DNA of 8,217 nt from JALXCG01 sp026991065 [NCBI: Gemmatimonadota bacterium]. GTDB taxonomy: Bacteria; GCA-2686955. Below, in pieces: positions 1 through 6,836 of this stretch (positions within the stretch are counted from its first letter, which is position 1; each line of letters starts with the position of its first letter). A program made the position numbers and the translations under genes. The notes under the pieces were generated by a model. The model made no database searches, was not told the origin of the DNA, and was given only the letters and a program-made list of their open reading frames with translations. Location: positions 1 to 8,217 of the forward strand of contig JALXCG010000114.1 of the NCBI GenBank assembly GCA_026991065.1, given 5' to 3'.

Positions 1-138
1 CAAGACTTCGCCCCCGCCAAAGCGGCCCCACGGCGAAACCGGCCGGAAATCGGCGGCCTCTTCCGCGCAACTCTTCGCCCCCCCGGGTGTCGTGACGCTT
101 GTTCCAGCGCCCCGGGTTCGGTAGCCTGACCCTTTCAT

Positions 139-149
139 TTTGCTATTCT
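139..149 (+). promoter_or_regulatory. Candidate extended -10 promoter for the four-gene operon
   Basis: TG-C-TATTCT at 141-149 fits an extended -10 element (TGn followed by a 4/6 match to TATAAT) and lies in the only AT-rich stretch of the leader. No convincing -35 hexamer is found at 16-18 bp spacing. Transcription would start near 156, giving a leader of about 60 nt before the ATG at 219. The call rests on position and motif only. Confidence 0.3.
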
Positions 150-160
150 GCAACCAATCT

Positions 161-191
161 CGGCCGCGATCCCGGCGATTGCGCATGGCCG
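161..191 (+). promoter_or_regulatory. GC-rich hairpin in the operon leader
   Basis: CGGCCGCG (161-168) can pair with CGC (182-184) plus GGCCG (187-191), with a 2-nt bulge at 185-186, giving an 8-bp stem. It lies between the candidate -10 and the first start codon and has no T-tract after it, so it is not an intrinsic terminator. It could influence translation or mRNA stability, but chance hairpins are common in DNA this GC-rich. Confidence 0.25.
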
Positions 192-218
192 CTGACGTTG
201 CCGACCCACTTCGACCGG

Positions 219-1904
219 ATGGTTCCAGTGCCCCCACACAGGCTATTCAGGCTTCCTCCTGTGCTGCTCTGCGCCGCGCTTGGCGGCGGCGTCGCCCTCG
301 GCCAGACCCCTATTAAGGATATTCAAGATGATTCCAGCGGCTACCAGGGTCAAACCCTGACCATCGAAGGGGTGGTCACGGCCGGTTTCGGCAGCATCAC
401 CGACTCCCGCACATCGGTCTATGTGCAGGACGACTCCGGCCGCGGGATCAACGTCTTCTCCTTTGACGCTTATCCGGAATATGCCCGCGGCACCAAGGTG
501 AGCGTGACCGGGCAGATCGACAACTACCAGGCCAACGGCACCGACAATGCGGTGACCGAGATCAAGCCGAGCAGCGGGCCCACGGTGCTGGCCGGCGATC
601 AACCGCTGCCGGCCGCCGCGGAGCTGACCACCGGCGCCGCCAACGATGCCGAGTATGAAGGCACCTATGTCAAGCTCAGCGGCTGGATCACCGACTTCGC
701 CGAGGGCGTGGGCGGCGGCACCAACATCGGCCTGACCGATGCCGACGGCGAGATGACCCTGCGCATCTGGGATGTCGCGGGCCTCGACTTCAGCGGGGTC
801 GATGTCGGCGACTCGATTTCGGCCCTGGGAATCGTTTCCCCCTACCGCAGCGACTTCCAGTTGGTGGTGACCGACCAGAGCGACCTCCGCGTCGGCGGTC
901 CCTACGACACCAGCGGGGGCGGGGAACCGGTTTCCTGCGACAATCCGCTGCCGATCGCCAGCATCCAGGACAGTCTGGAGATCTACAACGGCAAGATCGT
1001 CACCATCCGCGGCATCGTCACGGTGGGCTACGGTCTGATCAGGAACGACTACACCTCGATCTACGTGCAGGACGATTCGGGCCGCGGGATCAATGTTTTC
1101 GATTTCGATCCTCACGCGGACCTGGTGCGCGGCACGGAGGTGTGCATCACCGGCGCGGTCGAGGACTATGTCTCGGCCGGCAATCAGTTCGGCACCACGG
1201 AGCTGACCAATATCACCGAACTCACCGTGCTCAGCACCGGCAACCCGCTGCCGGAGAGCCGCGTGCTTACTGTTGCCGAGGTCAATGATTTCCAGTGGGA
1301 TGGCACCTTGGTCACCGTGAACGGCTGGGTGTCGGAGACTCCGTCCGAAGCGGGCGGCGGCTGGAATGTGAACATCTCGGACGGCTCCGGGAGCACGACG
1401 GTGCGGGTGTGGGATACTACCGGGCTGGGCCCCTACATCGCCGCCAATGTCGCCCGCGACCAGTTGATCCAGGCGACCGGCATCGGCAGCGTCTACAACG
1501 ACGCTTTTCAGGTTCTGCTGAGCTACGAGGAGGATCTGCAACTGACCGGCACCGCTCCTCCGGGGCTCGATACGCTGGAGGTCAACCACGCGGTGGTCAA
1601 GATTCCACGACCGCTCTTCGCGCCGCGCGCCGGAGAGAAGCTGCGGCTGATCTGGAACGCTCCCCCGGCCAGTTATGTCTGGATCCAGGTCTTCGATCTG
1701 GCCGGGCGCTCGGTGGCCACGCTCCTCGAGGGCCCCAACACGCCGCCCTACGGCAACCGCGAACTCTACTGGGATGGCCGCGATCGCCTCAATCAAGCGC
1801 TCGAAGCCGGCACCTATCTTCTCCACATTCGAGCGTCGCAACCCGGCGGCGGCTCGATCACCCACGCTACGGCGCCGATCGTGATTGGAGCCCGTCTTGA
1901 CTAA
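219..1904 (+). CDS. Secreted OB-fold repeat protein with FlgD-like C-terminal domain
   Basis: This is a 561-residue exported protein of unknown specific function. Residues 1-29 form a Sec signal peptide (PPHRLFRLPPVLL core, likely cleavage after ALG and before Gln). Residues 31-225 and 245-442 are a tandem duplication. Each copy holds two OB-fold-like beta units, one carrying the signature YVQDDSGRGINVF and one carrying a GGG...RIWD or RVWD strand, so the order is A-B-A'-B'. Residues from about 455 to the end resemble the FlgD Ig-like domain (VFDLAGR, WDGRD, EAGTYLLHIRAS), which FCB bacteria often place at the C-terminus of secreted proteins. Cys240 and Cys309 occur only in the second copy and could form a disulfide. 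The start at ATG 219 was chosen because it gives a clean signal peptide; an in-frame TTG at 99 adds 40 implausible residues and GTG 228 is an alternative. No good Shine-Dalgarno precedes it. The 3' end overlaps the next gene by 8 nt. Domain identity rests on sequence pattern only; OB folds may bind nucleic acid, sugar or protein. Confidence 0.8.
   Translation: MVPVPPHRLFRLPPVLLCAALGGGVALGQTPIKDIQDDSSGYQGQTLTIEGVVTAGFGSITDSRTSVYVQDDSGRGINVFSFDAYPEYARGTKVSVTGQIDNYQANGTDNAVTEIKPSSGPTVLAGDQPLPAAAELTTGAANDAEYEGTYVKLSGWITDFAEGVGGGTNIGLTDADGEMTLRIWDVAGLDFSGVDVGDSISALGIVSPYRSDFQLVVTDQSDLRVGGPYDTSGGGEPVSCDNPLPIASIQDSLEIYNGKIVTIRGIVTVGYGLIRNDYTSIYVQDDSGRGINVFDFDPHADLVRGTEVCITGAVEDYVSAGNQFGTTELTNITELTVLSTGNPLPESRVLTVAEVNDFQWDGTLVTVNGWVSETPSEAGGGWNVNISDGSGSTTVRVWDTTGLGPYIAANVARDQLIQATGIGSVYNDAFQVLLSYEEDLQLTGTAPPGLDTLEVNHAVVKIPRPLFAPRAGEKLRLIWNAPPASYVWIQVFDLAGRSVATLLEGPNTPPYGNRELYWDGRDRLNQALEAGTYLLHIRASQPGGGSITHATAPIVIGARLD
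309..1544 (+). repeat. In-frame tandem duplication within the OB-fold protein
   Basis: The first copy spans about 309-893 and the second about 951-1544. The offset is exactly 642 nt (214 codons) at three independent landmarks: the PI..IQD start (309/951), the TS[VI]YVQDD motif (411/1053) and the start of the second subunit (624/1266). The copies differ by a 3-codon insertion near the end of copy 2. Over the 16 codons starting at 411 and 1053, 41 of 48 bases match and all but one codon difference is synonymous, so that core has been held by protein-level constraint since an old duplication. Confidence 0.8.
1887..1890 (+). promoter_or_regulatory. Shine-Dalgarno deciding the TTG start of the PorV-like gene
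   Basis: GGAG at 1887-1890 lies 6 nt before TTG 1897, inside the last codons of the upstream gene. This spacing supports TTG 1897 over the in-frame TTG at 1885, which would lie upstream of the site and lacks a comparable one. Placement inside the preceding coding region implies translational coupling. Confidence 0.65.
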
Positions 1905-2805
1905 GGTAGCCGTTACCGCTTCCGTCGCCCTCTCGCTGCTGGCGGCGGTTCCCGCCCGGGCAGCCTTCGACCTGCAGGGGCCAACGCCACGGGCGGTCGC
2001 TCTGGGGGGGGCCGCCTCCGCCATCATCGACGATGCGTCGGCGATCTTCTACAACCCGGCCGGCATCGCCGGGCTGGCGCAGTCCGAGATCGGCTTCGCC
2101 AACAACCGCATCGGCAACTTCGACTTCCTCCAGCACAATCTGGGCTGGGGCGCCACCCACCTGGGGCGCTTCGGCAATCTCGCCGGGGCGGTGCGCTACT
2201 TCCGCACCGAGTCGGCCGGCGGCGAGAAGCTCTCGACCGAGTTGACCGTCTCGCTCGCGCACGGCGTGATGCTGATGGAGGATGTCCACTCCTCGCTGGC
2301 TTTCGGCTGGGCGGCCAACTTCTACAGCCTCGACTTCGGCACTTCCGCCGGGAGCTACATCCCGGGCACCGGTAGTTACGAGGGGGGCTTCGACCTGGGC
2401 AGCGATGCCACGGTCGGTTTCGACGTCGGGGTGCGCGCGTCGCTGGAGAGCCGCACCTTCGTCAGCGCGGTGCTGCGCAACCTGAATCGTCCCACCCTCG
2501 GTGAGACCGACAAGGTTGAGTTGCTGGAGACGCTGGTGTTGGGCGCGGCCTACGAGCCCTATCCCGACGTGCTCACCACCGCCGAGGTGGAGATGCGCTC
2601 CGGCGAGGCGCCGACCACGGTGCGCGCCGGCATGGAGTACCACATCATCGAGCCGCTCACGCTGCGCGCCGGTGTCGGTTCCAATCCCGCGCACTTCTCC
2701 GGTGGTTTCAAGCTCCAGGTCGCCGGTTTCTGGCTCGACTACGCCTACGGTGACCATCCCATCCTCCCCGCATCCCACCACTTCGGGGTGGGGGTTCAGT
2801 TCTGA
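1897..2805 (+). CDS. PorV/PorQ-like outer-membrane beta-barrel protein
   Basis: This is a 302-residue outer-membrane barrel of the PorV/PorQ (UPF0164, FadL-related) type. Residues 1-22 are a signal peptide (MTKVAVTASVALSLLAAVPARA). The family signature follows at about residues 32-57: ALGGA, then IDDASAIFYNPAGIAG. The rest is alternating amphipathic strands rich in Tyr, Phe and Gly, ending GVGVQF, whose terminal Phe fits a BAM recognition signal. PorV itself is an outer-membrane component of the type IX secretion system, but family members without that role are common, and no other T9SS gene is in this window, so I do not assign porV. The start is a TTG preceded by GGAG. The gene overlaps the OB-fold gene by 8 nt, and its stop TGA (2803-2805) shares a base with an ATG at 2805. 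Its likely role is transport across, or protein attachment at, the outer membrane. Confidence 0.8.
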   Translation: MTKVAVTASVALSLLAAVPARAAFDLQGPTPRAVALGGAASAIIDDASAIFYNPAGIAGLAQSEIGFANNRIGNFDFLQHNLGWGATHLGRFGNLAGAVRYFRTESAGGEKLSTELTVSLAHGVMLMEDVHSSLAFGWAANFYSLDFGTSAGSYIPGTGSYEGGFDLGSDATVGFDVGVRASLESRTFVSAVLRNLNRPTLGETDKVELLETLVLGAAYEPYPDVLTTAEVEMRSGEAPTTVRAGMEYHIIEPLTLRAGVGSNPAHFSGGFKLQVAGFWLDYAYGDHPILPASHHFGVGVQF

Positions 2806-2820
2806 TGCGCCACGACCCAC

Positions 2821-2834
2821 TCCCCGAACGGGGA
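2821..2834 (+). promoter_or_regulatory. Small hairpin between two possible starts of the HhH-barrel gene
   Basis: TCCCC-GAAC-GGGGA forms a perfect 5-bp stem with a 4-nt loop. It lies between the alternative ATGs at 2805 and 2847 and would place the AAGG site (2839-2842) just outside the stem. It may help initiation at 2847, or may simply be coding sequence if translation starts at 2805. Confidence 0.25.
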
Positions 2835-2846
2835 CGGCAAGGCGGG

Positions 2847-5351
2847 ATGCGCCGGTTTGCAAGAGCCGCGCTCTCGGCGTTCCTGCTGGCGGCTTCGGCC
2901 ACCGCGGCGGGCGCCCAACCCGTCGATATCAACAATGCCGGCCCCGACGAGATCCGCGCGCTCGGCCTGCCCAGCGAGGTGACCGCGGCGCTCCTGGACC
3001 ACCTGAAATACCTGGGGCCTTTCGAGTCTTTCTACGATCTGCGCCAGGTTCCCGGTCTCACCCAGACGATGCTGCGCGACCTTCGCGACAAGGTGGAGAT
3101 CCGCCCGCTGCGCAACCGCGATGTCGATGTGCAGCGGCTGGACCGGCTCTATGAGCAGATCTCGCGCCTGACTTCGCAGGAGGGCGCGAACGAGGCCCTG
3201 ATCGACAGCTACATCGACCAGTTGCGGGTGCCGATCAATCTCGCCACCGCGACCACCGATCAACTGCAGGCCCTGCCGGGTGTGTCGCCGATCGACGCGG
3301 CGGCGATTGTTCGCCACGTGCAGAGCGGGCGCCGGATCCGCTCGGCGCGCGATCTGCGCAGCACGCCGGGGCTCTCCCACTACGGCTGGCGCTCGGCGCG
3401 CGACTACATCCGCTACGACGACGAGATCGGGCGCGGTTTTAGCGGCGATGCGCAGATTCGCTTCACCCGCCCGGTCACTTTCACCGACACCGAGGATATT
3501 TTCCGCGAGGACTACTACAGCGCGGACAACGACTCCACCTACTACAACCAGCAGGCGGTGCGCGACGCCTATTCCCTGCTTGGGCTGGATGCGCAAACGC
3601 CGGAGTTGACGACCAAGATCCGCGGCCGGATGGGGGATGAGTGGGACATCGGGATCATCGCCCACCGCAACGTCTTCGAGCAGGACCGCCTGGAGACGCT
3701 GAAGGCCTACTCGACGATCAAGAATCAGCGGATCGGGCCCTTCAAGCTGGATCGCTTCGTGCTCGGCAACTACTCGCTGGCGATGGGCCAGGGGTTGATT
3801 CTGGAGACCACCGATTTCTTCCGCCCGCGGAAAACCGGCCTGGTCTACGACAAGCGCCAGCAGGGGATCCTGGGTGACATCAGCCGCAGCACCCAGCACA
3901 CGCTGCGCGGCGCGGCGGCCGAGCTGGGGTGGAACAAGTTCCGCCTGATCACCTTCTGGTCCGACAGCGACCGGGACGCGATTCTCGATTCCGCCGGCCA
4001 GGTGCGAGCGCTGGTTACGCTGAATCCGCGGATCGATTCCTACGATTTCCCCGATACGCTGGCGCTCCACCCCGGGCAGCTCGATTCTTCCGACGCCTAT
4101 ATCGCCACCGATGCGGTGCATGAAACAACCTGGGGCGGCAGCCTGCGCTATGAATTCATGCCCGGCACCCATGTGGCGGTTACCGGCTACGAATCGCTCT
4201 ACGATCGCTTCTTTCTCCCCTCGTTCGATGGCGTCATTCTTGATGACGCGATGGACAAAACCGGCCCGGTTGACAATGAGTATCTGCGTTCCAACCAGCT
4301 CAAGGGGAAGTACCGCCGGGTGATCGGTGGTGATGCCCAGGCGGTGTGGAAAAACACGGTCACCCAGGTGGAGTACGGTAAGCAGCAGAACGGTGGCGAT
4401 GCCTTTATCGCCACGGCTTTCGCCCAGTGGTCCAACTTGAATCTGCTGCTCTCTTTCCGCGACTACGACGTGGATTACGACAACCCCTACAACCGCGCTT
4501 TCAGCGAAAAAGAGCGCTACAACGGCACAATCTTCGAGGATCCGTTCCGGCTGACCAATCCGCTCATGGCGGAACTGGCGCTGAACAGCGCTCAGCCGGC
4601 GCCGGAGCGCGGTTTCTATGGGTCCACCCGCTTCCGCCTGCATCGCACGCTGCTGGCGACGGTGGACTACTCCACCTGGATGCGCAAGTCGGATGGTTCC
4701 GCGTTCAAGCGATTGGTGCCGCGGTTGGAGTTCCAGCCAACCTGGCCGATCCGTCTGCAGTGGCGCCACAAGTGGCAGTCGCGGAACGAAGAGGGATTCG
4801 CTGAGACGGTGCAGATCAGCCAGACGGTAGAGGATCGCTTCCGCTTGCGGGTTTTGCTCTCCGATCGCAACAGCGTGGAGTTCCTCTACCACATCGGTTA
4901 CACCCGCTGGCCCTCGCGCGGGCGCCTGGCGGGCACCGCCGACGGCGGTCCGGTCTACCGCGACCCCGACCCCAACGAAAATGTGCCGCTGCAGGGTTCC
5001 GCGACGGAGCCCTCCACGGCGTTGCGGGCGACGATCAGCCATCGCGTCAACGAACGTCTCAAGCTGCGGCTTGGAGCCACCGCTTTCGACGGCTTCTTCT
5101 GGGATTTCGAAGACACCGAGTTCCTGGTGGTCGACGGCGAAGGCACGCGGGTCTGGTTCTCGATCTGGGATCGGCTCTCCGATCACATCTCTCTCTATCT
5201 CAAAGGCGCGTGGCAGCGCAACAACCCCACAACCTGGCGGGATGCGCGTCGCTACAACGGCGAGTTCGAGTTCAACTCTCAGCCCAATGACGCCCCCTTG
5301 GAAATCAGCGAGTCGACCCAGTTCCGGCTCCAGTTGGATTACACATGGTGA
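2847..5351 (+). CDS. Helix-hairpin-helix protein fused to a large outer-membrane beta-barrel
   Basis: This is an 834-residue envelope protein. Residues 1-23 are a Sec signal peptide (MRRFARAALSAFLLAASA..., cleavage after AGA). Residues 26-88 and 130-188 are two ComEA-like helix-hairpin-helix regions, recognisable from VDINNAGPDEI, FESFYDLRQVPGL, INLATATTDQLQALPG and ARDLRSTPGL. A charged, probably helical linker joins them. From about residue 195 to the end is a long barrel-like region with many aromatic amphipathic strands, the motif GNYSLAMGQGL (307-317) and a terminal DYTW. The architecture matches 'helix-hairpin-helix domain-containing' barrel proteins known from Bacteroidetes and relatives, whose function is unsettled. 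All four hairpins keep the first Gly of GhG but have Pro, Thr or Ser in place of the second. ATG 2847 gives the best signal peptide and has AAGG 4 nt upstream; ATG 2805 overlaps the preceding stop (TGATG) and would add 14 charged residues. The HhH part should be periplasmic and the barrel in the outer membrane. Confidence 0.82.
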   Translation: MRRFARAALSAFLLAASATAAGAQPVDINNAGPDEIRALGLPSEVTAALLDHLKYLGPFESFYDLRQVPGLTQTMLRDLRDKVEIRPLRNRDVDVQRLDRLYEQISRLTSQEGANEALIDSYIDQLRVPINLATATTDQLQALPGVSPIDAAAIVRHVQSGRRIRSARDLRSTPGLSHYGWRSARDYIRYDDEIGRGFSGDAQIRFTRPVTFTDTEDIFREDYYSADNDSTYYNQQAVRDAYSLLGLDAQTPELTTKIRGRMGDEWDIGIIAHRNVFEQDRLETLKAYSTIKNQRIGPFKLDRFVLGNYSLAMGQGLILETTDFFRPRKTGLVYDKRQQGILGDISRSTQHTLRGAAAELGWNKFRLITFWSDSDRDAILDSAGQVRALVTLNPRIDSYDFPDTLALHPGQLDSSDAYIATDAVHETTWGGSLRYEFMPGTHVAVTGYESLYDRFFLPSFDGVILDDAMDKTGPVDNEYLRSNQLKGKYRRVIGGDAQAVWKNTVTQVEYGKQQNGGDAFIATAFAQWSNLNLLLSFRDYDVDYDNPYNRAFSEKERYNGTIFEDPFRLTNPLMAELALNSAQPAPERGFYGSTRFRLHRTLLATVDYSTWMRKSDGSAFKRLVPRLEFQPTWPIRLQWRHKWQSRNEEGFAETVQISQTVEDRFRLRVLLSDRNSVEFLYHIGYTRWPSRGRLAGTADGGPVYRDPDPNENVPLQGSATEPSTALRATISHRVNERLKLRLGATAFDGFFWDFEDTEFLVVDGEGTRVWFSIWDRLSDHISLYLKGAWQRNNPTTWRDARRYNGEFEFNSQPNDAPLEISESTQFRLQLDYTW

Positions 5352-6733
5352 TGCGAACAAAAGAACAGAAGCTCTTCGCTGCCGCGCTGGCTCTCGGCGC
5401 CTTGGCGCTTCCCGCCCAGGCCATCCTTTTCTCGGATGTGGAGATGGGCGGTGCATTCGATGATGCCGGCGCCCGCGAGGCGGCGATGGCGGGAACCGGG
5501 GCGACGGTCGGCCGGGGCGTGGCGGCAATCTCCAGCAATCCGGCCGGCCTGGCCGGGTTCAAGGGGTTCCAGTTCCAGATTCTGGGCATGCTGCAGACGG
5601 ATGATGAGCGGCGCTCCTATCCGGTGCACGACTCCTTCTCCGGCTACCTGACGGACAACATCTACGCGCTCAACACCGATCGCCACGCCTATCCGGCGCT
5701 GGCGGCGGCCTGGGCGCCGGCGGAGCGGGGACCGGCTTTCGGCTTCTCCTGGCGACCGGCCTATGTGGCGGATTACTCCTACCGGGAAGAGGTGTTGTCG
5801 CCCTGGCGTTTCTCCTCCTTCTTCCCGGAGGAGGTGCGCTCCACTCTGCCCGGTCAGGATGTGGTTCCCGACTACACCGACATGCCGCTGGGGATGAATG
5901 AGTTCATCCAGGATGGTGGCGTCGATGTGCTCACCTTCTCGGCCGGTTTCCAGCTTTTCGATTTCGAGAACTGGGGCCTGGCGCTGGGCGCGGGCTATCA
6001 GTATTTCGACGGCGACATCTCCTCGCGCCGGTCGACCCAGTATGAGCCGGTGACCGTGGTTAACCAGATCACCGGCGAGATCGCGTGGGATGCACCGTTG
6101 CTGCCCTACGACGATCAGAGCCTGGTGGTCGAGACCAGCGGCACCGCCGATGCTTTTCTTGGCAGCATTCGGCTGCAGCTCCTCGATCACGCCGAGTTGG
6201 TTTACTCCTACCGCTCTTCGGTGGAGATGGACTACTCCATCCACAGCGTGGCCACGGTGGGTGATTCGACCGCGGTGAGTAACGGTTCCAGCAGCCCCAC
6301 CTACCCGCCGCTGCACCGTTTCGGGCTGCTGCTGCGCCCCATGAACCGGGTGCGCACCACGCTTGGCGTGCAGATCGACTATGAGCCGTGGGAAGATGAT
6401 GGCGAATTGGCCTCGGGCGTCCCGGTGGACAACGCCACCACTTATCGCGTGGGCGTGGAGCACATTCTCCCCGGCGGGACGCCGTTCCGCTTCGGCTTCA
6501 CCTACGGCACGCCCTACCTCGGCGCCGACCACAATCGCGTCGGTTTCACCGGCGGCACCGGCTTCGGCTTCGGCCCGGCACGGATCGATCTCTCCGGCAT
6601 GGTCACCTATGCCGCGTATCGCTCCGGCGACCTCTTCGACGACGCACTTTTCGGCGCGGATTCCCGCACCGAGAACGATCGTGTGGAGGAGCGGGTTTTC
6701 CGCGTGGTCGCGGCGCTCAACTGGAACTTCTAG
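5345..6733 (+). CDS. OmpP1/FadL-like outer-membrane transport protein
   Basis: This is a 462-residue outer-membrane barrel. Residues 1-26 form a signal peptide (KEQKLFAAALALGALALPAQA). Residues 48-71 carry MAGTGATVGRGVAAISSNPAGLAG, given here in part as the 'SSNPAGL' signature shared by FadL/OmpP1 and PorV-type barrels and parallel to the one in the gene at 1897. Strand-like segments follow throughout, including FGFSWRPAYVADYSY and LALGAGYQYFDGDI, and the protein ends VAALNWNF with a terminal Phe. FadL relatives move hydrophobic molecules across the outer membrane; the substrate here is unknown. The start ATG 5345 overlaps the upstream stop by 7 nt and has GGA (5336-5338) 6 nt before it; ATG 5351, forming TGATG with the stop, is an alternative that keeps the signal peptide. 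It is the last gene of the operon, followed 28 nt later by a strong terminator. Confidence 0.8.
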   Translation: MVMRTKEQKLFAAALALGALALPAQAILFSDVEMGGAFDDAGAREAAMAGTGATVGRGVAAISSNPAGLAGFKGFQFQILGMLQTDDERRSYPVHDSFSGYLTDNIYALNTDRHAYPALAAAWAPAERGPAFGFSWRPAYVADYSYREEVLSPWRFSSFFPEEVRSTLPGQDVVPDYTDMPLGMNEFIQDGGVDVLTFSAGFQLFDFENWGLALGAGYQYFDGDISSRRSTQYEPVTVVNQITGEIAWDAPLLPYDDQSLVVETSGTADAFLGSIRLQLLDHAELVYSYRSSVEMDYSIHSVATVGDSTAVSNGSSSPTYPPLHRFGLLLRPMNRVRTTLGVQIDYEPWEDDGELASGVPVDNATTYRVGVEHILPGGTPFRFGFTYGTPYLGADHNRVGFTGGTGFGFGPARIDLSGMVTYAAYRSGDLFDDALFGADSRTENDRVEERVFRVVAALNWNF

Positions 6734-6761
6734 GAAGCCGCGCACAGACCGGTTTGATATT

Positions 6762-6800
6762 GGGTGTCCGTCGGTTTGGTGGCCGGCGGGCGCCCTTTTT
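6762..6800 (+). terminator. Intrinsic terminator of the four-gene operon
   Basis: GGGTGTCCGTCGG (6762-6774) pairs along its full 13 bases with CCGGCGGGCGCCC (6783-6795), counting three G-U wobbles. The loop is 8 nt (6775-6782), and TTTTT follows directly at 6796-6800, then CTTG. A GC-rich stem plus an immediate T-run 28 nt after the last stop codon is the classical rho-independent layout. It separates the envelope operon from the protease gene. Confidence 0.85.
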
Positions 6801-6836
6801 CTTGTAGCGGTGTATCTTCTCGCGCCGGCAGGGAGA

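Larger units (their letters stand above)
1..218. other. Upstream region, no defensible gene
   Basis: No gene is called here. Two forward frames are open from the window edge (one to a TGA at 127-129, the other to a TAG at 122-124) and either could be the C-terminal tail of an upstream gene, but neither tail shows a recognisable motif. The only AT-rich patch is at about 133-149 and is the best promoter candidate for the downstream operon. A short ATG frame at 185 overlaps the start of the first gene and looks accidental. I see no tRNA, terminator with a T-tract, or repeat here. Confidence 0.5.

Noticed and set aside
83-116. Two CCCGGG sites as a possible operator dyad
   Set aside because: CCCGGG is self-palindromic and common in DNA this GC-rich; the flanks do not extend the symmetry.
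1-218. CRISPR, tRNA or mobile-element remnants in the upstream region
   Set aside because: No direct repeats with regular spacing, no cloverleaf and no terminal inverted repeats were found in the stretch.
185-315. A 42-codon ATG frame overlapping the start of the OB-fold gene
   Set aside because: It has no ribosome site, becomes Arg-rich as expected for an out-of-frame read, and overlaps the signal peptide of the real gene.
243-2027. A 594-codon minus-strand open frame opposite the OB-fold gene
   Set aside because: It spans across the boundary of two real + strand genes and is low-complexity Ala/Gly/Asp/Val sequence, as expected for the complement of GC-biased codons.
1867-2862. A 331-codon minus-strand open frame opposite the PorV-like gene
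   Set aside because: It is a shadow of the + strand barrel gene, crosses both its boundaries and has no motif of its own.
2796-5528. A 910-codon open frame on the minus strand covering the HhH-barrel gene
   Set aside because: The + strand frame has a signal peptide, HhH motifs and barrel pattern; the minus frame gives Arg/Gly/Val-rich sequence with no signal peptide or known motif. It stays open because the sense gene rarely uses TTA, CTA or TCA codons.
5339-6745. A 468-codon minus-strand open frame opposite the FadL-like gene
   Set aside because: It mirrors the real gene almost end to end and shows no recognisable domain or start signal.
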